NCBI RefSeq assembly: GCF_018294505.1
Contig: NC_057809.1
Coordinates: 131,848,979 to 131,912,978 of the forward strand
Direction: 5' to 3'
Length of the DNA: 64,000 bases
Origin: Triticum aestivum
Lineage: Eukaryota > Streptophyta > Magnoliopsida > Poales > Poaceae
Positions 1 to 12,700 of the stretch are shown here, piece by piece (within the stretch, counting starts at the first letter, position 1; the number at the start of each line of letters is the position of its first letter). The notes under the pieces are model-generated. The model worked only from the letters and a program-made list of their open reading frames with translations, was not told the origin of the DNA and did no database searches. A program made the position numbers and the translations under genes.

Positions 1-230
1 CAACGACCGTACTGCTTCTTCAATGTCTGGTCTTCTTGCTCCAGCCACCCAAAGCAGCATCGGTCGTGCCTCGTGCTCCTGCCTCCCGTGGCTGGCTGCG
101 ATGCCGCGGAGGCCTCACCGCCCCCTACTACTCCCACCGCTGGCCAGGCCATCCCTCTACTCACCCACACCCCGTGTTATTCTGCGGCAACGGCAGCCTC
201 ACACCACAGCGAACCCTCATACTCCTCTAC
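1..230. repeat. CACTA internal tandem repeat unit, left piece
   Basis: This stretch matches 14400-14590 closely (both contain cttcttcaatgtctggtctt and a CCGCGGA(G/A)GCCTCACCGCCCC segment). It is the 5' part of a repeat unit whose remainder resumes at 13445 after the inserted Gypsy. The short ORFs here are frame shadows of a GC-rich repeat. No gene is seen. Confidence 0.7.
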
Positions 231-235
231 GCGTG
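231..235. other. Target-site duplication GCGTG, left copy
   Basis: GCGTG directly precedes the TGTGGCACC start of the left LTR. The identical pentamer follows the right LTR at 13440-13444. This proves that 236-13439 is one complete insertion into the CACTA element. Confidence 0.95.
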
Positions 236-3200
236 TGTGGCACCCCGGCTTAGAGCGACCGGTTTACCATGCATTGCCAGCCTAGAGACCATGTCTTCTG
301 GCAACACACAACATCTTGGTACAGAATAACAACCGCTTTATTGATGCTAGCGGAACAGAGTTACATTACAACAGCTGTCGAGGCCAAGCGGCACACTCGG
401 TGCGGCTGAACAAGATGTACATTATTTAGTGAACATAAAGGGGCCTTGATCCGAACAACTACGTGGAAGCGGAATAACATTATGGCGGAAGCTCCATATC
501 ACAGGGACACCGACGTGGACACGATCTAGACTCGGACAGCGCTCCTCTCCAACGATACTTTCCTGAAATCTGGCATGACACGCCAGGTTAGTACTTTGAA
601 TGTACTTGCAAGATCACAACAAGCATAATCATAATGGCAAACAATATCATGATATTTAACAAATTATTAAAAATGCAACACTATATGTCAGCATGCTGTG
701 ATCATGCTCGAACGTCCCTCGGGACAGCTTATCAACTGTGATCATCTCTAGATCACAAACACACCACCAAAGTGGTCAGATCACAAACACACCACCAAAG
801 TGGTCTTTCTCAAGAACAACTCGTGATCCTTACGGCGATCACAACCACGACCATCATTTGGTCCCAAATGCCTCGATGGCCTTTCTGCCATCCATCAATA
901 ATGAAAAGTTCAAAGCTTAGTGTGCAACTTTTATTAAATGTTGACTCATGGTGGGACCTACTATGAGGTGTCCGTAACCATTGACTCGGCTATCGATAGA
1001 TTACACACTCTCCAGAGGTAGCACACTGTACCCACACCACGGAACCCATGGCCTCGCACTCCCATTCGGGTGGACCAACGGCATTCCGTCAAAACCCCTC
1101 CATTGCCACAGCACTCTCCCGGCCACTGCGACCCAAATCCCCAACAGGATGGTCCTAGGTGGCCCCGTGTCTACCAAAGACACCCCGACCACCATCGTGG
1201 TCAAAACACTCCCACTCGGGGACTCGGTACCATAATCTCAACAATGAGCACACAAGACTATGTCTGCTTACCGGGCCAGGGCAAGCATGACATAACCTTC
1301 CCTAGATGGAGGCATCGACCAGAGGCCGTGTCAATGGACCGAATCAAGGCCTTCCCACAAAGGCAAATGTGGTTGCACTGGAAAGAAACTCGATTCAGCA
1401 GCACCATGACCCAGTCAACGGTATATTCAAGTTGAGTTATATTCAGGTTTAACTCTAAACTAAAAATGACCGGTGTCATAGCATGCCATGAAATGCAAAA
1501 CAACACATGCATCATATAGTGATAAAAATGACCGATATCATCCTTATACACACCAAGCATAACGCCAACAACTCAAATTACTCTACTAGCTCAAATAACT
1601 CACAACTTAACCAAAATATTTTGCAACAAGTTTTATTGTTTTCTTACGCAAGAAAGTAACTCCGATAAATTTCTCATGTGCTTGCCTAAAAGATTTCACT
1701 ATCAACAACTCTTACTTTATTTATCACTAAGTTGGGTTCAAACATTCTGTAAGACAAGTAATATGATTAAACAACTATTTAACAGAACATTTTCTAACAA
1801 ATTTTTATCAATCTAAGAGGGCAAAAACATAGCTTTAAATAATTGCTAACATGCATAACAAAATTATTGCTAACATCACCTCAAATAAATCTTATCTTGC
1901 TTTATCCACTAAACTAGTTTCACCCATTCTGTAAATCAAGCATAACAACTAACCAATATTTAACAGAATATAAATAACTCCATAATCATTTAAATGCATG
2001 GATTAATCATTTCATTCAAGTAAGAAAATCACAAATATTGAAATGGCACCATGAAAATGTTGTTGTGGCTTGCCTTAGTGCAGATGAGGTTCACAAGCCT
2101 CCTGGTGATCCTCAAGACAAGCTTCACCTTCTGAAAATAGTTTTAAACACAAAAAAATATCAAGAACACTTCTGAAAATCACCAGAAATTCTAGACAGCT
2201 CAGAAAAATCTCATCTTTGTTGAGATGCTAGATTTCTTATCAAAGAACACAATGCAAAAAGAATCAATTCATTTGGACTTATGGTTGAAAAGTTATAACT
2301 GTTTGAAGTGTTCTGTAAATTCAAATGAATTTAAATAAAAGAAATAGACTGGGGGTGACGTCGAAGGCGTAAATCCCAGGGGTGCCACCACTCATACCGC
2401 TTCGCGCGCGCATTGAGTGGCTGACTAGCGGGCCCCGCTAGTCAGGTGGGGGAAGAGGGAGAAGGAAACAGAGGGGGCCGCGGCTTCGCCGAAGCTCTCG
2501 CTGGCGACAAGGGCTCCTTGGCCCAAACGAGAGGGAGGGATGGCAAGAGGGGGTTGAGGCGCACCTGCCCGTACCCGTAGCATAGCTAGGGGCGGTCGGA
2601 CGGCGTCGGAATCAACCTCGCAAGCGGAGGCAGAACATGGAGGTCGCTGGAGTTGAGGAAGACGGTGAGCAGAGGCCGCTCCAGGGGCTCCAAGCAGGTG
2701 AGACGGCCTCACCGGAGAGAGGCGAAGGCCCTAGAGGGGTCGCCCAGGCCTGGGAGGGGCTGGAGCTACTGCGGCGACCAGAGGGGATCGTCGGTGAGCT
2801 CGAGCTCGGGGACGGCAGCCCGAGGCCTGCCCGTCCGGGCTCTGGCTTCGTACTCCATCGTGGGGTGTGTGTGAGTGCTGGATGGTGCTCGAGGAGGCTG
2901 GGGAGGGCTCTATTTATAGGCGAGCGGCAAGGGTGCTCTGGGCTCCGCCAGTGGACACCTGTCCACGGTGCCCGGCGACGAGCGGCGTCAGTGAGAGGGG
3001 GAGAAGGCGACGGAGGTCACGCGGCCACTGTGGGCGGGCGGAGACGAGCACAGGATCAAGAGGATGGCGACGAGCACAGTGCGCTCCGCACTATTGGGCC
3101 GGCCGGACCTTGCCCGTGCTCGCTGCAGCGAGCTCCAGCGTCGGCGAGCGCCAGGGAGGAGTTAAGAATGTTGAGACGATGATGGTGGTGAGGGTTGGCA

Positions 3201-3985
3201 TGGTTGGGCAGGCGGGGAAGCGAGCACACGAGCAACAGAGGCTTGGGCGCATCGCAGAGCGCGTCGGCTGCATGCCAGCACGCCTGGACGAACGCGGTCA
3301 CCGCGTGAACTATGACATCAGGTCGATCTAAGCAAAAACTCAATGTCTGGCATGTTGTTCATGGTAGTTTTGAGTGTTACCATGATTTGGTTTGGATCCA
3401 GATGCAGTAGAGAAGTTTTCACACACCAAGTAAGTTTCTGGTCAGTAACTTGGTGATGTTACTGTGGTCAAATGGCTTGGAGTTTGAAGCTGTGCTTTAG
3501 AGGCTAGTGATAAGTTACTAAGGTGCACAAGAAAGTTCAGGTCAAATGGAGCAAGTAAAATGGTAGTTACTGTAGAAACCACCATTTCTGTCCAGAATAG
3601 AAAAGATTTTCTGTAGCTAAAATATTCGAAAAAGCAATGAAATATTTTTGCTCGGGAAGGTGCACTAGGGTTCAGAGAATATTTGTGAATTATCTCAAAT
3701 TTTTCTGAGCCATAAAAATTGGGGTTGCTTTGAAGCAAACAGATCTGGCTTAGGGTTTTTGGAAAGAAAATGAATATTTTTCATTTAAGAAAAATATTCC
3801 AAAAATTATTTTTGGGTGGGTCAGAAGTGAAATGATGATTTAGGAGGGAAGTGAAGCACGTGGGTGAAAGCCAAGGATGCCCAAGTGTTTAAGTCCATAT
3901 GAAAAGATTCAGAAACTCCATGTTTCAAAAAAAATCCAAATGAAAAATCAAGCAAATAAGAAAGGGCAAAACCCAGGCTGTCACA
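236..3985 (-). repeat. Chromovirus 3' LTR (left in window)
   Basis: Begins TGTGGCACCCC and ends GGCTGTCACA on the + strand and pairs with 9708-13439. It includes an AT-rich part (1440-2340), a GC-rich block (2390-3300) and a second AT-rich part (3300-3985). A TATA box for - strand transcription lies at 2910-2919. The + strand ORFs in the GC-rich block are shadows: they are not conserved in length between the two LTRs and match no family I recognise. Confidence 0.95.
2910..2919 (-). promoter_or_regulatory. LTR TATA box (left LTR)
   Basis: CTATAAATAG on the - strand, followed by a CT-rich stretch where transcription would start about 30 nt downstream. It is conserved in the other LTR. It puts U3 at roughly 1.07 kb and leaves about 2.65 kb for R plus U5, an unusually long transcribed leader. 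Confidence 0.7.
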
Positions 3986-4000
3986 AACCTCCCCCACTTA
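3986..4000 (-). other. Polypurine tract of the chromovirus
   Basis: On the - strand the sequence next to the 3' LTR is TAAGTGGGGGAGGTT, a typical plus-strand DNA priming site directly abutting TGTGACA. Its position fixes the - strand orientation. Confidence 0.85.
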
Positions 4001-4255
4001 GAATGAATCTCGTCCTCGAGATTCGGTTGCTTGGGAAAACCACTCTGGATACTGATCTCTAAGGAATTCTTCCTGCTCCCAAGTTGCTTCTGACTCTGTG
4101 TGATGCTCCCACTGAACCTTGTAAAATTTTCTGACTTTACTGCGAGTGACCCTTTTCATCTGATCCAAAATTTTGAATGGTCTTTCTTCATAAGTTAAAT
4201 ATTTTGCCAATTCTATCTCAGCCGTTGTAGTTCTTTTCTCGGGCGGGGATATGCA
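3998..4255 (-). pseudogene. Integrase C-terminal chromodomain (frameshifted from pol)
   Basis: The frame 3998-4210 encodes a chromodomain-like tail: FYKVQW, then HHTESEATWEQEEFL and YPEWF, the usual aromatic-cage and WE(P/Q) arrangement of chromovirus integrase C-termini. It is separated from the upstream pol frame by a frameshift near 4256, just after the VFHVSQ motif. In the family this domain targets integration by binding histone marks. There is no ATG of its own; it is read as the end of pol. Confidence 0.8.
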
Positions 4256-6829
4256 TCATCTCGATTGCGAAACATGGAACACGTTATGTATGTCTGCCAA
4301 TTCCGGGGGTAGTTCCAGTTGATATGCAACTGTTCCCACTCGAGACATAATCAGGAATGGACCAATGAATCTGGGTGCCAGCTTTCCACGAGTCTGAAAT
4401 CTCTTGACTCCTTTCATAGGAGTGACTTGGAGGTATGCGTGTTCTCCGGGTTCAAAACTGACCTGCCGATGTTTGGCATCATAATAACTCTTCTGTCGAG
4501 ATTTGGCCAATTGCATTCTGTCTCGGATTTCCCTAACTTGTTTCTCAGCTTCCAGCATGAGATCCATTCCGAAGATACGACTATCTCCAGTCTGAGACCA
4601 ATTTAGAGGAGTGCGGCACTTACGGGCATACAGAGCTTCGTATGGTGACATCTTTAGACTGGTCTGGAAACTGTTGTTATAAGAGCACTCGGCATACGGC
4701 AATCAGTCTTCCCATTTAGCACCTTTGGCTAGCACACAGGCTCTCAACATATCTTCGAGTATTTGGTTTACCCGCTCTGTATGTCCATCTGTCTGAGGGT
4801 GATAGGCAGTACTATATTTCAGTGTTGTCCCCAAGGCTTGATGGAGACGGGACCAAAAAGCAGAGTTAAACAAAGAACCTCGATCGGAAGTGATAGTTCG
4901 GGGTACTCCATGCAGACTAATGATCCTGGATACATACAGTTGTGCAAGTTCATTTGCTCTGTATCTGGTGCTGATCGGAATGAAATGAGCAACCTTGGTT
5001 AGGGTGTCTATTATAACCCAGATTGCATCCTTGCCTCGCTGAGTCCTAGGCAATCCTGTGATGAAATCCATGCAAACGTCATCCCATTTCCACTGTGAAA
5101 CTGGCAGCGGTTGGAGAAGTTCGGCTGGCTTCTGATGGTCTGCTTTCACCTTGTTGCATATGTCGCAACAAGCTACAAAATAGGCAATGTCTTTCTTCAT
5201 TCTATCCCACCAGAATATTTGTCTAAGGTCCTCATACATTTTCGTACCTCCCGGGTGAATGGAATATGCAGATTCGTGGGCTTCTGACAGGATTTTCTTC
5301 TTCAAGTCCGGTTGATTTGGCACACAAATGCGTCCACGGAATCGGAGGGTACCGAATTCGTCCTTGGAGAAGTCGGAGGCCTGCTTTGCCATCTGGCCCT
5401 TGGCACGTCTTTGTAGGTTGGTGTCAGCTGGCTGTGCCTTGCAGATCTCCATCTCAAGTGTGGGGGTAACTTCCAAAATATTAGCGAGGTCAGCCTCTAT
5501 GATGACCAAGTTGAGTTGAGCGATCTCCTCTTGGAGTTTCGTGGGCAATGATTTTAACATGACATTTAAGCTGACGGGCTTTCGACTGAGCGCATCAGCA
5601 ACGACGTTGTCCTTGCCTGGATGGTCATTTATTCCAAGGTCATAATCCTTGACCAACTCTAACCATCTTCGCTGACGGAGATTTAAATCTGGCTGAGTGA
5701 AAATGTACTTGAGGCTTTTCTGGTCGGTAAAAATTTGGCACCTTTTTCCAATGAGGTAGTGTCTCCAAATTTTTAATGCATGAACCACTGCAGCCAATTC
5801 CAAATCATGAGTAGGATAATTTCCCTCATGAGGTCGTAGCTGTCGCGATGCATATGCTACTACTTTGCTGTCTTGCATCAACACGCAACCAATACCTTGT
5901 CTGGAGGCATCGCAGTACACATCAAAGCTGCGATAAATGTCTGGAAGAGTCAATACAGGTGCGGTTGTCAGTCGTATCTTCATCTCATTAAAACTCTTCT
6001 CACAGTCCTTTGTCCACTTAAACTTTGTATCCCTTTTGAGCAGCTCCGTCATGGGTTTAGCAATTTTGGAAAACCCTTCAATAAAACGACGATAGTATCC
6101 AGCTAATCCGAGGAAACTCCGGATCTGTCTCACGGTCGTGGGTGGTACCCAATCGAGCATATCCTTTACTTTGCTCGGGTCCACGGATATACCTTCGGCG
6201 GATAGTACATGTCCGAGAAACCCAACTTTCTTGAGCCAAAATTCGCACTTACTGAACTTGGCATATAGCTGATGGTCGCGGAGTCGTTGTAGTACTACTC
6301 GGAGGTGATCCTTGTGTTCTTCTTCACCCTTGGAGTAAATGAGGATGTCATCGATGAAGACTACCATGAATTTGTCGAGGAAGTCCATAAATACTTTGTT
6401 CATCATATGCATGAAGAAAGCAGGGGCATTGGTGCGACCAAAGGACATCACAGTATATTCGTAAAGACCGTACCGAGTAGTGAATGCGGTCTTAGGAATA
6501 TCTTCGTTTTTTATCTTGAGCTGATGATATCCGGTCCATAAATCGATCTTAGAGAATACCTTAGCCCCACTGAGCTGATCAAACAGATCATCAATCCTTG
6601 GCAGCGGGTATTTATTTTTGATGGTGACCTCATTCAGCTGGCGGTAATCTATGCACATACGGAGACTACCATCCTTTTTGCCCACGAAAATTGCAAGTGA
6701 TCCCCACGGTGAAGAGCTGGGACAAATATAACCTTTCTGGAGTAATTCGTCAAGCTGTTTCTTTAGCTCCACTAATTCTGATGAGGGCATCCGGTAATAC
6801 TTCTTGTATAACAGTGCAGTTTCGGGCAC
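4256..6829 (-). pseudogene. Gypsy pol: reverse transcriptase, RNase H, integrase
   Basis: A single frame of about 857 codons with one in-frame TGA at 4703-4705. RT motifs run from [16 protein letters not shown] to FIDDILIYS (catalytic FIDD at residues about 158-161). RNase H shows [10 protein letters not shown] and a TDQKSL segment. Integrase follows with a zinc-binding region (HPGG...CCDIC), then the D,D,E core: [23 protein letters not shown]. After the stop the GPY/F-like region reads PRFIGPF and ends at VFHVSQ. A frameshift separates pol from protease near 6850, at the PEELPGM motif. The gene would make cDNA and insert it; the breaks make it inactive. Confidence 0.95.
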
Positions 6830-6846
6830 AAGATCTATGGAAAACT

Positions 6847-7587
6847 CTAGTTCCCGATCTGGTGCATGCCTGGCAGTTCTTCTGGAAACACATCAGGGTA
6901 CTCACTGACCACATGAATAAATTCCAATTCAACCACAGCAGTGCACACTAATTCTGGCTTGGGTGAATTCTTGCGAGCATAGAATTTGCTGAGCTGCCCA
7001 TCCAGACTGGTCAGATTGACTTCTCGCGTTGTGCAATTTATGCAAACTTGATATTTGGTCAACCAATTCATACCCAATATAATATCCAACTTTGCAGACT
7101 CAAGGATTATTAGAGATGTTTGAAAGCGGACCCCATTGATATTGATCTCCAGATCACGGCAGACCAGATTGCTCTTGATTATGGATCCTGGGGATTGTAC
7201 CAGCATATTTTTGCCCAAAATTGTGCAAGGAAAATTGTTTTGGGCGGCAAAACTCCGAGAAATAAAAGAATGGGAAGCCCTAGAGTCAAATAAAATTATG
7301 GCAGGTATGTCATTAACAGAAAACATACAAATGACGACTTCTGGCTTTTCTTGGGCTTCATCGGCGGAGATATGATGCACGTGCCCAGTGAAGTTTTGCT
7401 GGTTTGGCTGCGACTCCATAAAATTGACTTGCGGCCGGCTTAGGGCATTCGTCTTGTTGTTCTTGGGGCACTGCTTGGCATAATGTTCGTGCTGCCCGCA
7501 AATGAAACAAGAATTATTGTGCTGATGCTCCTCATGCATTGGATTGGTCACAATATTCTTGACCTGAGTGGTGGTCTTGTTAACATT
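6847..7587 (-). pseudogene. Gag nucleocapsid zinc knuckle plus aspartic protease
   Basis: This continues the gag frame after a TAG at 7588-7590. It has a CCHC knuckle (CFICGQHEHYAKQC) and a retropepsin-like protease. The active site reads DSRASHSFIS where the family has D-S/T-G, so the flap glycine is replaced by arginine. Downstream motifs are NWLTKYQ and FPEELPGM, the usual PR-RT linker. Ends by frameshift at 6847. Confidence 0.85.
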
Positions 7588-8470
7588 CTGCTACCAAATT
7601 TGCCTGTATTCCACCTGAGTCTGCCGCCAGGTACGAGCCTTTTGCACAGGTGTGCCATCCTTCTTTGGCTCAAACTTGTGCTTGTTGTCATTAGCAGGCC
7701 TATTATCGGATATAAGCTTGTGCTCCCGTTCAGCAATGAACGCCTTGTCCACCAGAGTTTGGAAATCCGTGAAATCAAACATACTGAGAGCACACCGAAG
7801 TTGCAGATTTAAACCTCCAAGAAATCTGTCAATCTTCCTTTCTTCGGTGGCCACGTCATATAGAGAGTAACGGGCCAAACGATTGAACTTTTGCAGATAT
7901 TCAGCCACAGACTGATTTCCTTGGACGAGCACGAGAAATTCACGCTGCTTGGCCTTCATAACTCTAGTAGGGATATGATATTTTCGGAACTTATCCTTAA
8001 ATTTCTCCCAGGTGATTTCCTCATCAATCGGCCACATGGCCTTTGTATTTTCACACCATATGGCAGCTGCGCCTTCAAGGTAATGTGTTACAAATGGAAC
8101 TTTATCATTTCCTTCAGTACGGGCAATCTCAAGCTTTTTCTCCATTGTGCGTAACCAATCATCTGCATCCATTGGGTCAACAATCTGACTAAAACTGGGT
8201 GGATTGGTCCTCTGAAAGTCTGACAGCTTTGAGTGATGACCATTCTGATTTCCATTCTGTCCAACCATAGCTTGAACACTTCTCAATATTTCAATCAGAT
8301 CATTGTTCCTTTTTTTCTTCAAACATACGTAGAATTTGCTCGGTGGAGGGACGATCAGGCGGTGGAGGTGGCGGCTGAACGTATGGCTCAGGAGAATGTC
8401 CTGCTTGTCGTGCGGAACCACGAACAGGAGTTCCCTCATGAATGTTGCTACTGCTGCCTCCCCGCGTCAT
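7588..8470 (-). pseudogene. Gypsy gag (capsid), frameshifted
   Basis: The start is taken as the ATG at 8468-8470, where MTRGGSSSN is followed by a proline-rich stretch (PPPPPPDRPS) and EQILRMFEEKK. A frameshift occurs in a T-run around 8307-8317. After it the Retrotrans_gag core is clear: PMDADDWLRTMEKKLE, YLEGAAAIWCE, WEKFKDKFRKYHIP, and VAEYLQKFNRLARY. A TAG at 7588-7590 separates it from the zinc knuckle. Gag would form the cytoplasmic virus-like particle. Confidence 0.9.
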
Positions 8471-8733
8471 CCTATTGTGAATTTTCCCAAGACAACACAA
8501 TCGAGATGAGAAACACCCAAAAATAAAATTGGGGAAAAGCCAGCGACAAATCCCGGAAGAAAGCAGAAGAGCGAAAAATACGGCGAATAAAGTCTCAACA
8601 TAATTATACATAGACTCATACATGAAAAGTAAACAACATGACTGGTTCACTACTCTCATACAGGCAACGAAACATCATGACTCGTATGACTACATCCATA
8701 CATCATCCAGACAACTGTGAATACTCAAAGATA
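8471..8733. other. Spacer between extra ORF and gag
   Basis: No ORF of note and no recognised signal; it is read as leader of gag in the - strand element. Confidence 0.5.
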
Positions 8734-9546
8734 CTACTGCTTTGCTGGTGCTGCGGCGTCCTCCCCTGAAGTGGTCTCGGATCCCGATCTGACGTGGTTA
8801 ACGGAAACCTCCGGGTTAAAGGTAACACGACGGCGCTGCCTCGAGGGCTCTCCCTCAGGGGCAGGGGTAGGATGAAGCATCGGGGCTACAGGGGTAGCAA
8901 GACGTGAGACCCACTTGGCAGGAGTACTGAGAGGGTTCGTGGCTGAGACACCCGTGCTACTCGGGGGAGTAACCGGCGAAATAGGGGAGCTAGAACTGAC
9001 TGGGACATAAGGGGTAAATCCCAGTGAAGACGGAGTAGTGGCGGATCTAGAAGTGACCAAAGTAGTGGCTAAAGCAGTACGAGTACGAGTCAGCTCTCGA
9101 GCCAGCTCGTGGATCATGAGATAGCTAGCAGTGATATAACGTGCAAGGTGGCTAGCAACACTATCAGACTCCGGATCAATGAGAGGGAAACGGACACGAC
9201 CATTGTCGTGCAGAGATGAGTAGTAGTAGAAACCTGGATGGTTCTGCATTCGGACCTCGTTGTAGCGAAGCTCGACTAGGACCTCGAATGCAGCAAACTA
9301 GACAGCCTGAGAAGCGGTGGAGGCATAACCGCTCCGAGAAGTGCGAGTGTAAGAGCTGGAACCGGAACTAGTGCACAGAGTGACCACTGCGTGATACTCA
9401 TATACTGAATCAGCTAGGTGCTCCCGGTACACATGATAGACTGGGTCGTCTCCAAGAGGGTATAACCGACGCCACACATTGCGAAGGAGGTGCGGCGACG
9501 TGTACGACATCAGCTGCAACTGGCACGAATACGGCACCGGAGCCAT
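8734..9546 (-). pseudogene. Extra ORF upstream of gag in the chromovirus, one in-frame stop
   Basis: Two open segments (9546-9298 and 9249-8734) lie in the same frame, separated only by a TAG at 9295-9297; both sides are open, so the ancestral ORF had about 271 codons from the ATG at 9546. The protein is not a known Gag, Pol or Env. The N-terminal half is globular-looking with aromatic residues (VWRRLYPLG, YREHLADSVYEYHA, EVLVELRYNEV, HPGFYYYSS). The C-terminal third is Ser/Thr/Pro-rich and ends with a basic RQRRRVTFNPEV patch and an acidic tail. It sits in sense orientation between the PBS and gag, where standard chromoviruses have only leader. Function unknown. Confidence 0.65.
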
Positions 9547-9690
9547 CTACACCCACAACCATTAGCGGGTTAGCATAAAAACATATAAACCGAATGCATG
9601 CAACTCAATAATCAGCACAAATTACTACCGGCACTCAACTAAAACTCGTATCTAGCGCGTCGTAGTCTAGCATGGCATACAGTCAGCGCG

Positions 9691-9702
9691 GCTCTGATAC
9701 CA
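9691..9702 (-). other. Primer-binding site, tRNA-iMet type
   Basis: The - strand reads TGGTATCAGAGC, the standard plant initiator-Met tRNA primer site, 5 nt inside the 5' LTR. It confirms that the right LTR (9708-13439) is the 5' LTR. Confidence 0.9.
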
Positions 9703-9707
9703 AGCGT

Positions 9708-12700
9708 TGTGGCACCCCGGCTCAGAACGACCGGTTTACCATGCATTGCCGGACTAGAGACCATGTCTTCTGGCAACACACAACATCTTGGTATAGAATA
9801 ACAACCGCTTTATTGATGCTAGCGGAACAGAGTTACATTACAACAGCTGTCGAGGCCAAGCGGCACACTCGGTGCGGCTGAACAATATGTACATTATTTA
9901 GTGAACATAAAGGGGCCTCGATCCAAACAACTACGTGGCAGCGGAATAACGTCGTGGCGGAAGCTCCATATCACAGGGACACCTATGTGGACACGATCTA
10001 GACTCGAACGGCGCTCCTCTCCAACGATACTTTCCTGAAATCTGGCATGACACGCCAGGTCAGTACATTGAATGTACTTGCAAGCTCACAACAAGCATAA
10101 TAATAATGGCAAACAATATCATGATATTTAACCAATTATTAAAAATGCAACACTATATGTCAACATGCCGTGATCATGCTCGAACGTCCCTCGGGACAGC
10201 TTACCAACTGTGATCATCTCTAGATCACAAACACACCACCAAAGTGGTCAGATAACAAATACACCACCAAAGTGGTCTTTCTCAAGAATAACTGGTGATC
10301 CTTACGACGATCACAACCACGACCATCATTTGGTCCCAAATGCCTCGATGGCCTAGTGTGCAATTTTTATTAAACGTTGACTCATGGTGGGACCTACTAC
10401 GAGGTGTCCGTAACCGTGGACTCGGCTACCGATAGATTACACACTCTGCAGAGGTAGCACATTGTACCCACACCATGGAACCCATGGCCTCGCACTCCCA
10501 TTCAGGTGGACCAACGGCATTCCGTCAAAACCCCTCCATTTCCACAGCACTCTCTCGGCCACTCCGACCCAAATCCCCAACGGGCTGGTCCTGGGTGGCC
10601 CCGTGTCTACCAAAGACACCCCGACCACCGTCGTGGTCAAAACACTCCCACTCGGGGACACTCCCACTTGGGGACTCGGTACCATAATCTCATCAACAAG
10701 CACACAAGATTATGTCTGCTTAACGGGCCAGGGCAAGCACGACATAACCTTCCCTAGATGGAGGCACCGACCAGAGGCCGTGTCAATGGACCGAATCAAG
10801 GCCTTCCCACAAAGGCAAATGTGGTTGCACTGGAAAGAAACTCAATTCAGCGGCACCATGACCTAGTCAACAATTTATTCAAGTTGAGTTATATTCAGGT
10901 TTAACTTTAAACTAAAAATGACCGGTGTCATAGCATGCCATGAAATGCAAAACAACACATGCATCATATATTGATAAAAATGACCGATGTCATCCTTATA
11001 CACACCAAGCATAACGCCAACAACTCAAATTACTCTACTTGCTCAAATAACTCACGACTTAACCAAAATATTTTGCAACAAGTTTTATTGATTTCTTACG
11101 CAAGAAAGTAACTCCGATAAATTTCTCATATGCTTGTCAAAAAGATTTCACTATCAACAACTCTTACTTTCTTTATCACTAAGTTGGGTTCAAACATTCT
11201 GTAAGACAAGTAGTATGATTAAACAAGTATTTAACAGAACATTTTGTAACAAATTTTTATCAATCTAAGAGGGCAAAAACATAGCTTTAAATAATTGCTA
11301 ACATGCATAACAAAATTATTTCTAACATCACCTCAAATAAATCTTATCTTGCTTTATCCACTAAACTAGTTTCACCCATTCTGTAAATTAAGCATAACAA
11401 CTAACCAATATTTAACATAATATAAATAACTGCATAATCATTTAAATGCATGGATTAATCATTTAATTCAAGTAAGAAAATCACAAATATTGAAATGGTA
11501 CCATGAAAATGTTGATGTGGCTTGCCTTAGTGCAGATGAGGTTCGCAAGCCTCCTGGAGATCCTCAAGACAAGCTTGACCTTCTGAAAATAGTTTTAAAC
11601 ACAAAAAAATATCAAGAACACTTCTGAAAATCACCAGAAATTCTAGACAGCTCAGAAATATCTCATCTTTGGTGAGTTGCTAGATTTCTTATCAAAGAAC
11701 ACAATGCAAAAAGAATCAATTCATTTGGACTTATGGTTGAAAAGTTATAACTATTTGAAGTGTTCTGTAAATTCAAATGAATTAGAATTAAAGAAATAGA
11801 CTGGGTGGTGACGTCGAAGGCGTAAAGCCCAGGGGCACCACCACTCGTACCGCTTCACGCATGTACTGAGTGGCTGACTAGCAGGCCCCGCTAGTCAGGT
11901 GGGGGAAGAGGGAGAAGGAAACAGAGGGGGCCGCGGCTTCGCCAGAGCTCTCGCCGGCGACGAGGGCTCCTTGGCCCAAACGAGAGGGAGGGATGGCAAG
12001 AAGGGGTTGAGGCGCACCTGCCCGTACCCGTAGCGTAGCTAGGGGCGGTCGGACAGTGTCGAAATCAACCTCGCAAGCAGAGGCAGAACGTGGAGGTCGC
12101 CGAAGTTGAGGAAGACGACGAGCAGAGGCCACTCCAGGGGCTCCAAGCGGGCGAGACGGCCTCACCGCACAGAGGCGGAGGCCCTGGAGGGGTCGCCCAA
12201 GCCTAGTAGGGGCTGGAGCTACTGCGGCGACTAAAGGGGATCGTCGGCGAGCTCGTGCTCGGGGACGGCGGCCCAAGGCCTGCCCGGCCGGGCTCTGGTT
12301 TCCTACTCAATCGTGGGTTGTGTGTGAGTGCTGGATGGTGCTCGAGGAGGCTGGGGAGGGCTCTATTTATAGGCGAGCGGCGATGGTGCTTCGGGCTCCA
12401 CCTGTGGACACCTGTCCACGGTGCCCGGCGACGAGCAGTGTCAGTGAGAGGGGGAGAAGGCGACGGAGGTCACGCGGCCACTGTGGGCGGGCAGAGACGA
12501 GCACGGGATCAAGAGGATGGCGACGAGCACAGTGCGCTCCGCACTGTTGGGCTGGCCGGACCTTGCATGTGCTTGCTGCGGCGAGCTCCGGCGTCGGCGA
12601 GCGACAGGGAGGAGTTAAGAACGTTGAGACAATGATGGTGGCGAGGGTTGGCATGGTTGGGCAGGTGGGGAAGCGAGCACGCGAGCAGCAAAGGCTCGGG

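Noticed and set aside
2637..3182. Long + strand ORF in the chromovirus LTR (also 12255-12635 in the other LTR)
   Set aside because: GC-rich LTR sequence; the ORF length and start differ between the two LTRs, it is antisense to the element and shows no domain.
4703..6829. RT/RNase H region tested as an endogenous pararetrovirus (caulimovirid)
   Set aside because: It has an integrase with HHCC and D,D,E motifs, flanking LTRs, PBS, PPT and a TSD, which define an LTR retrotransposon.
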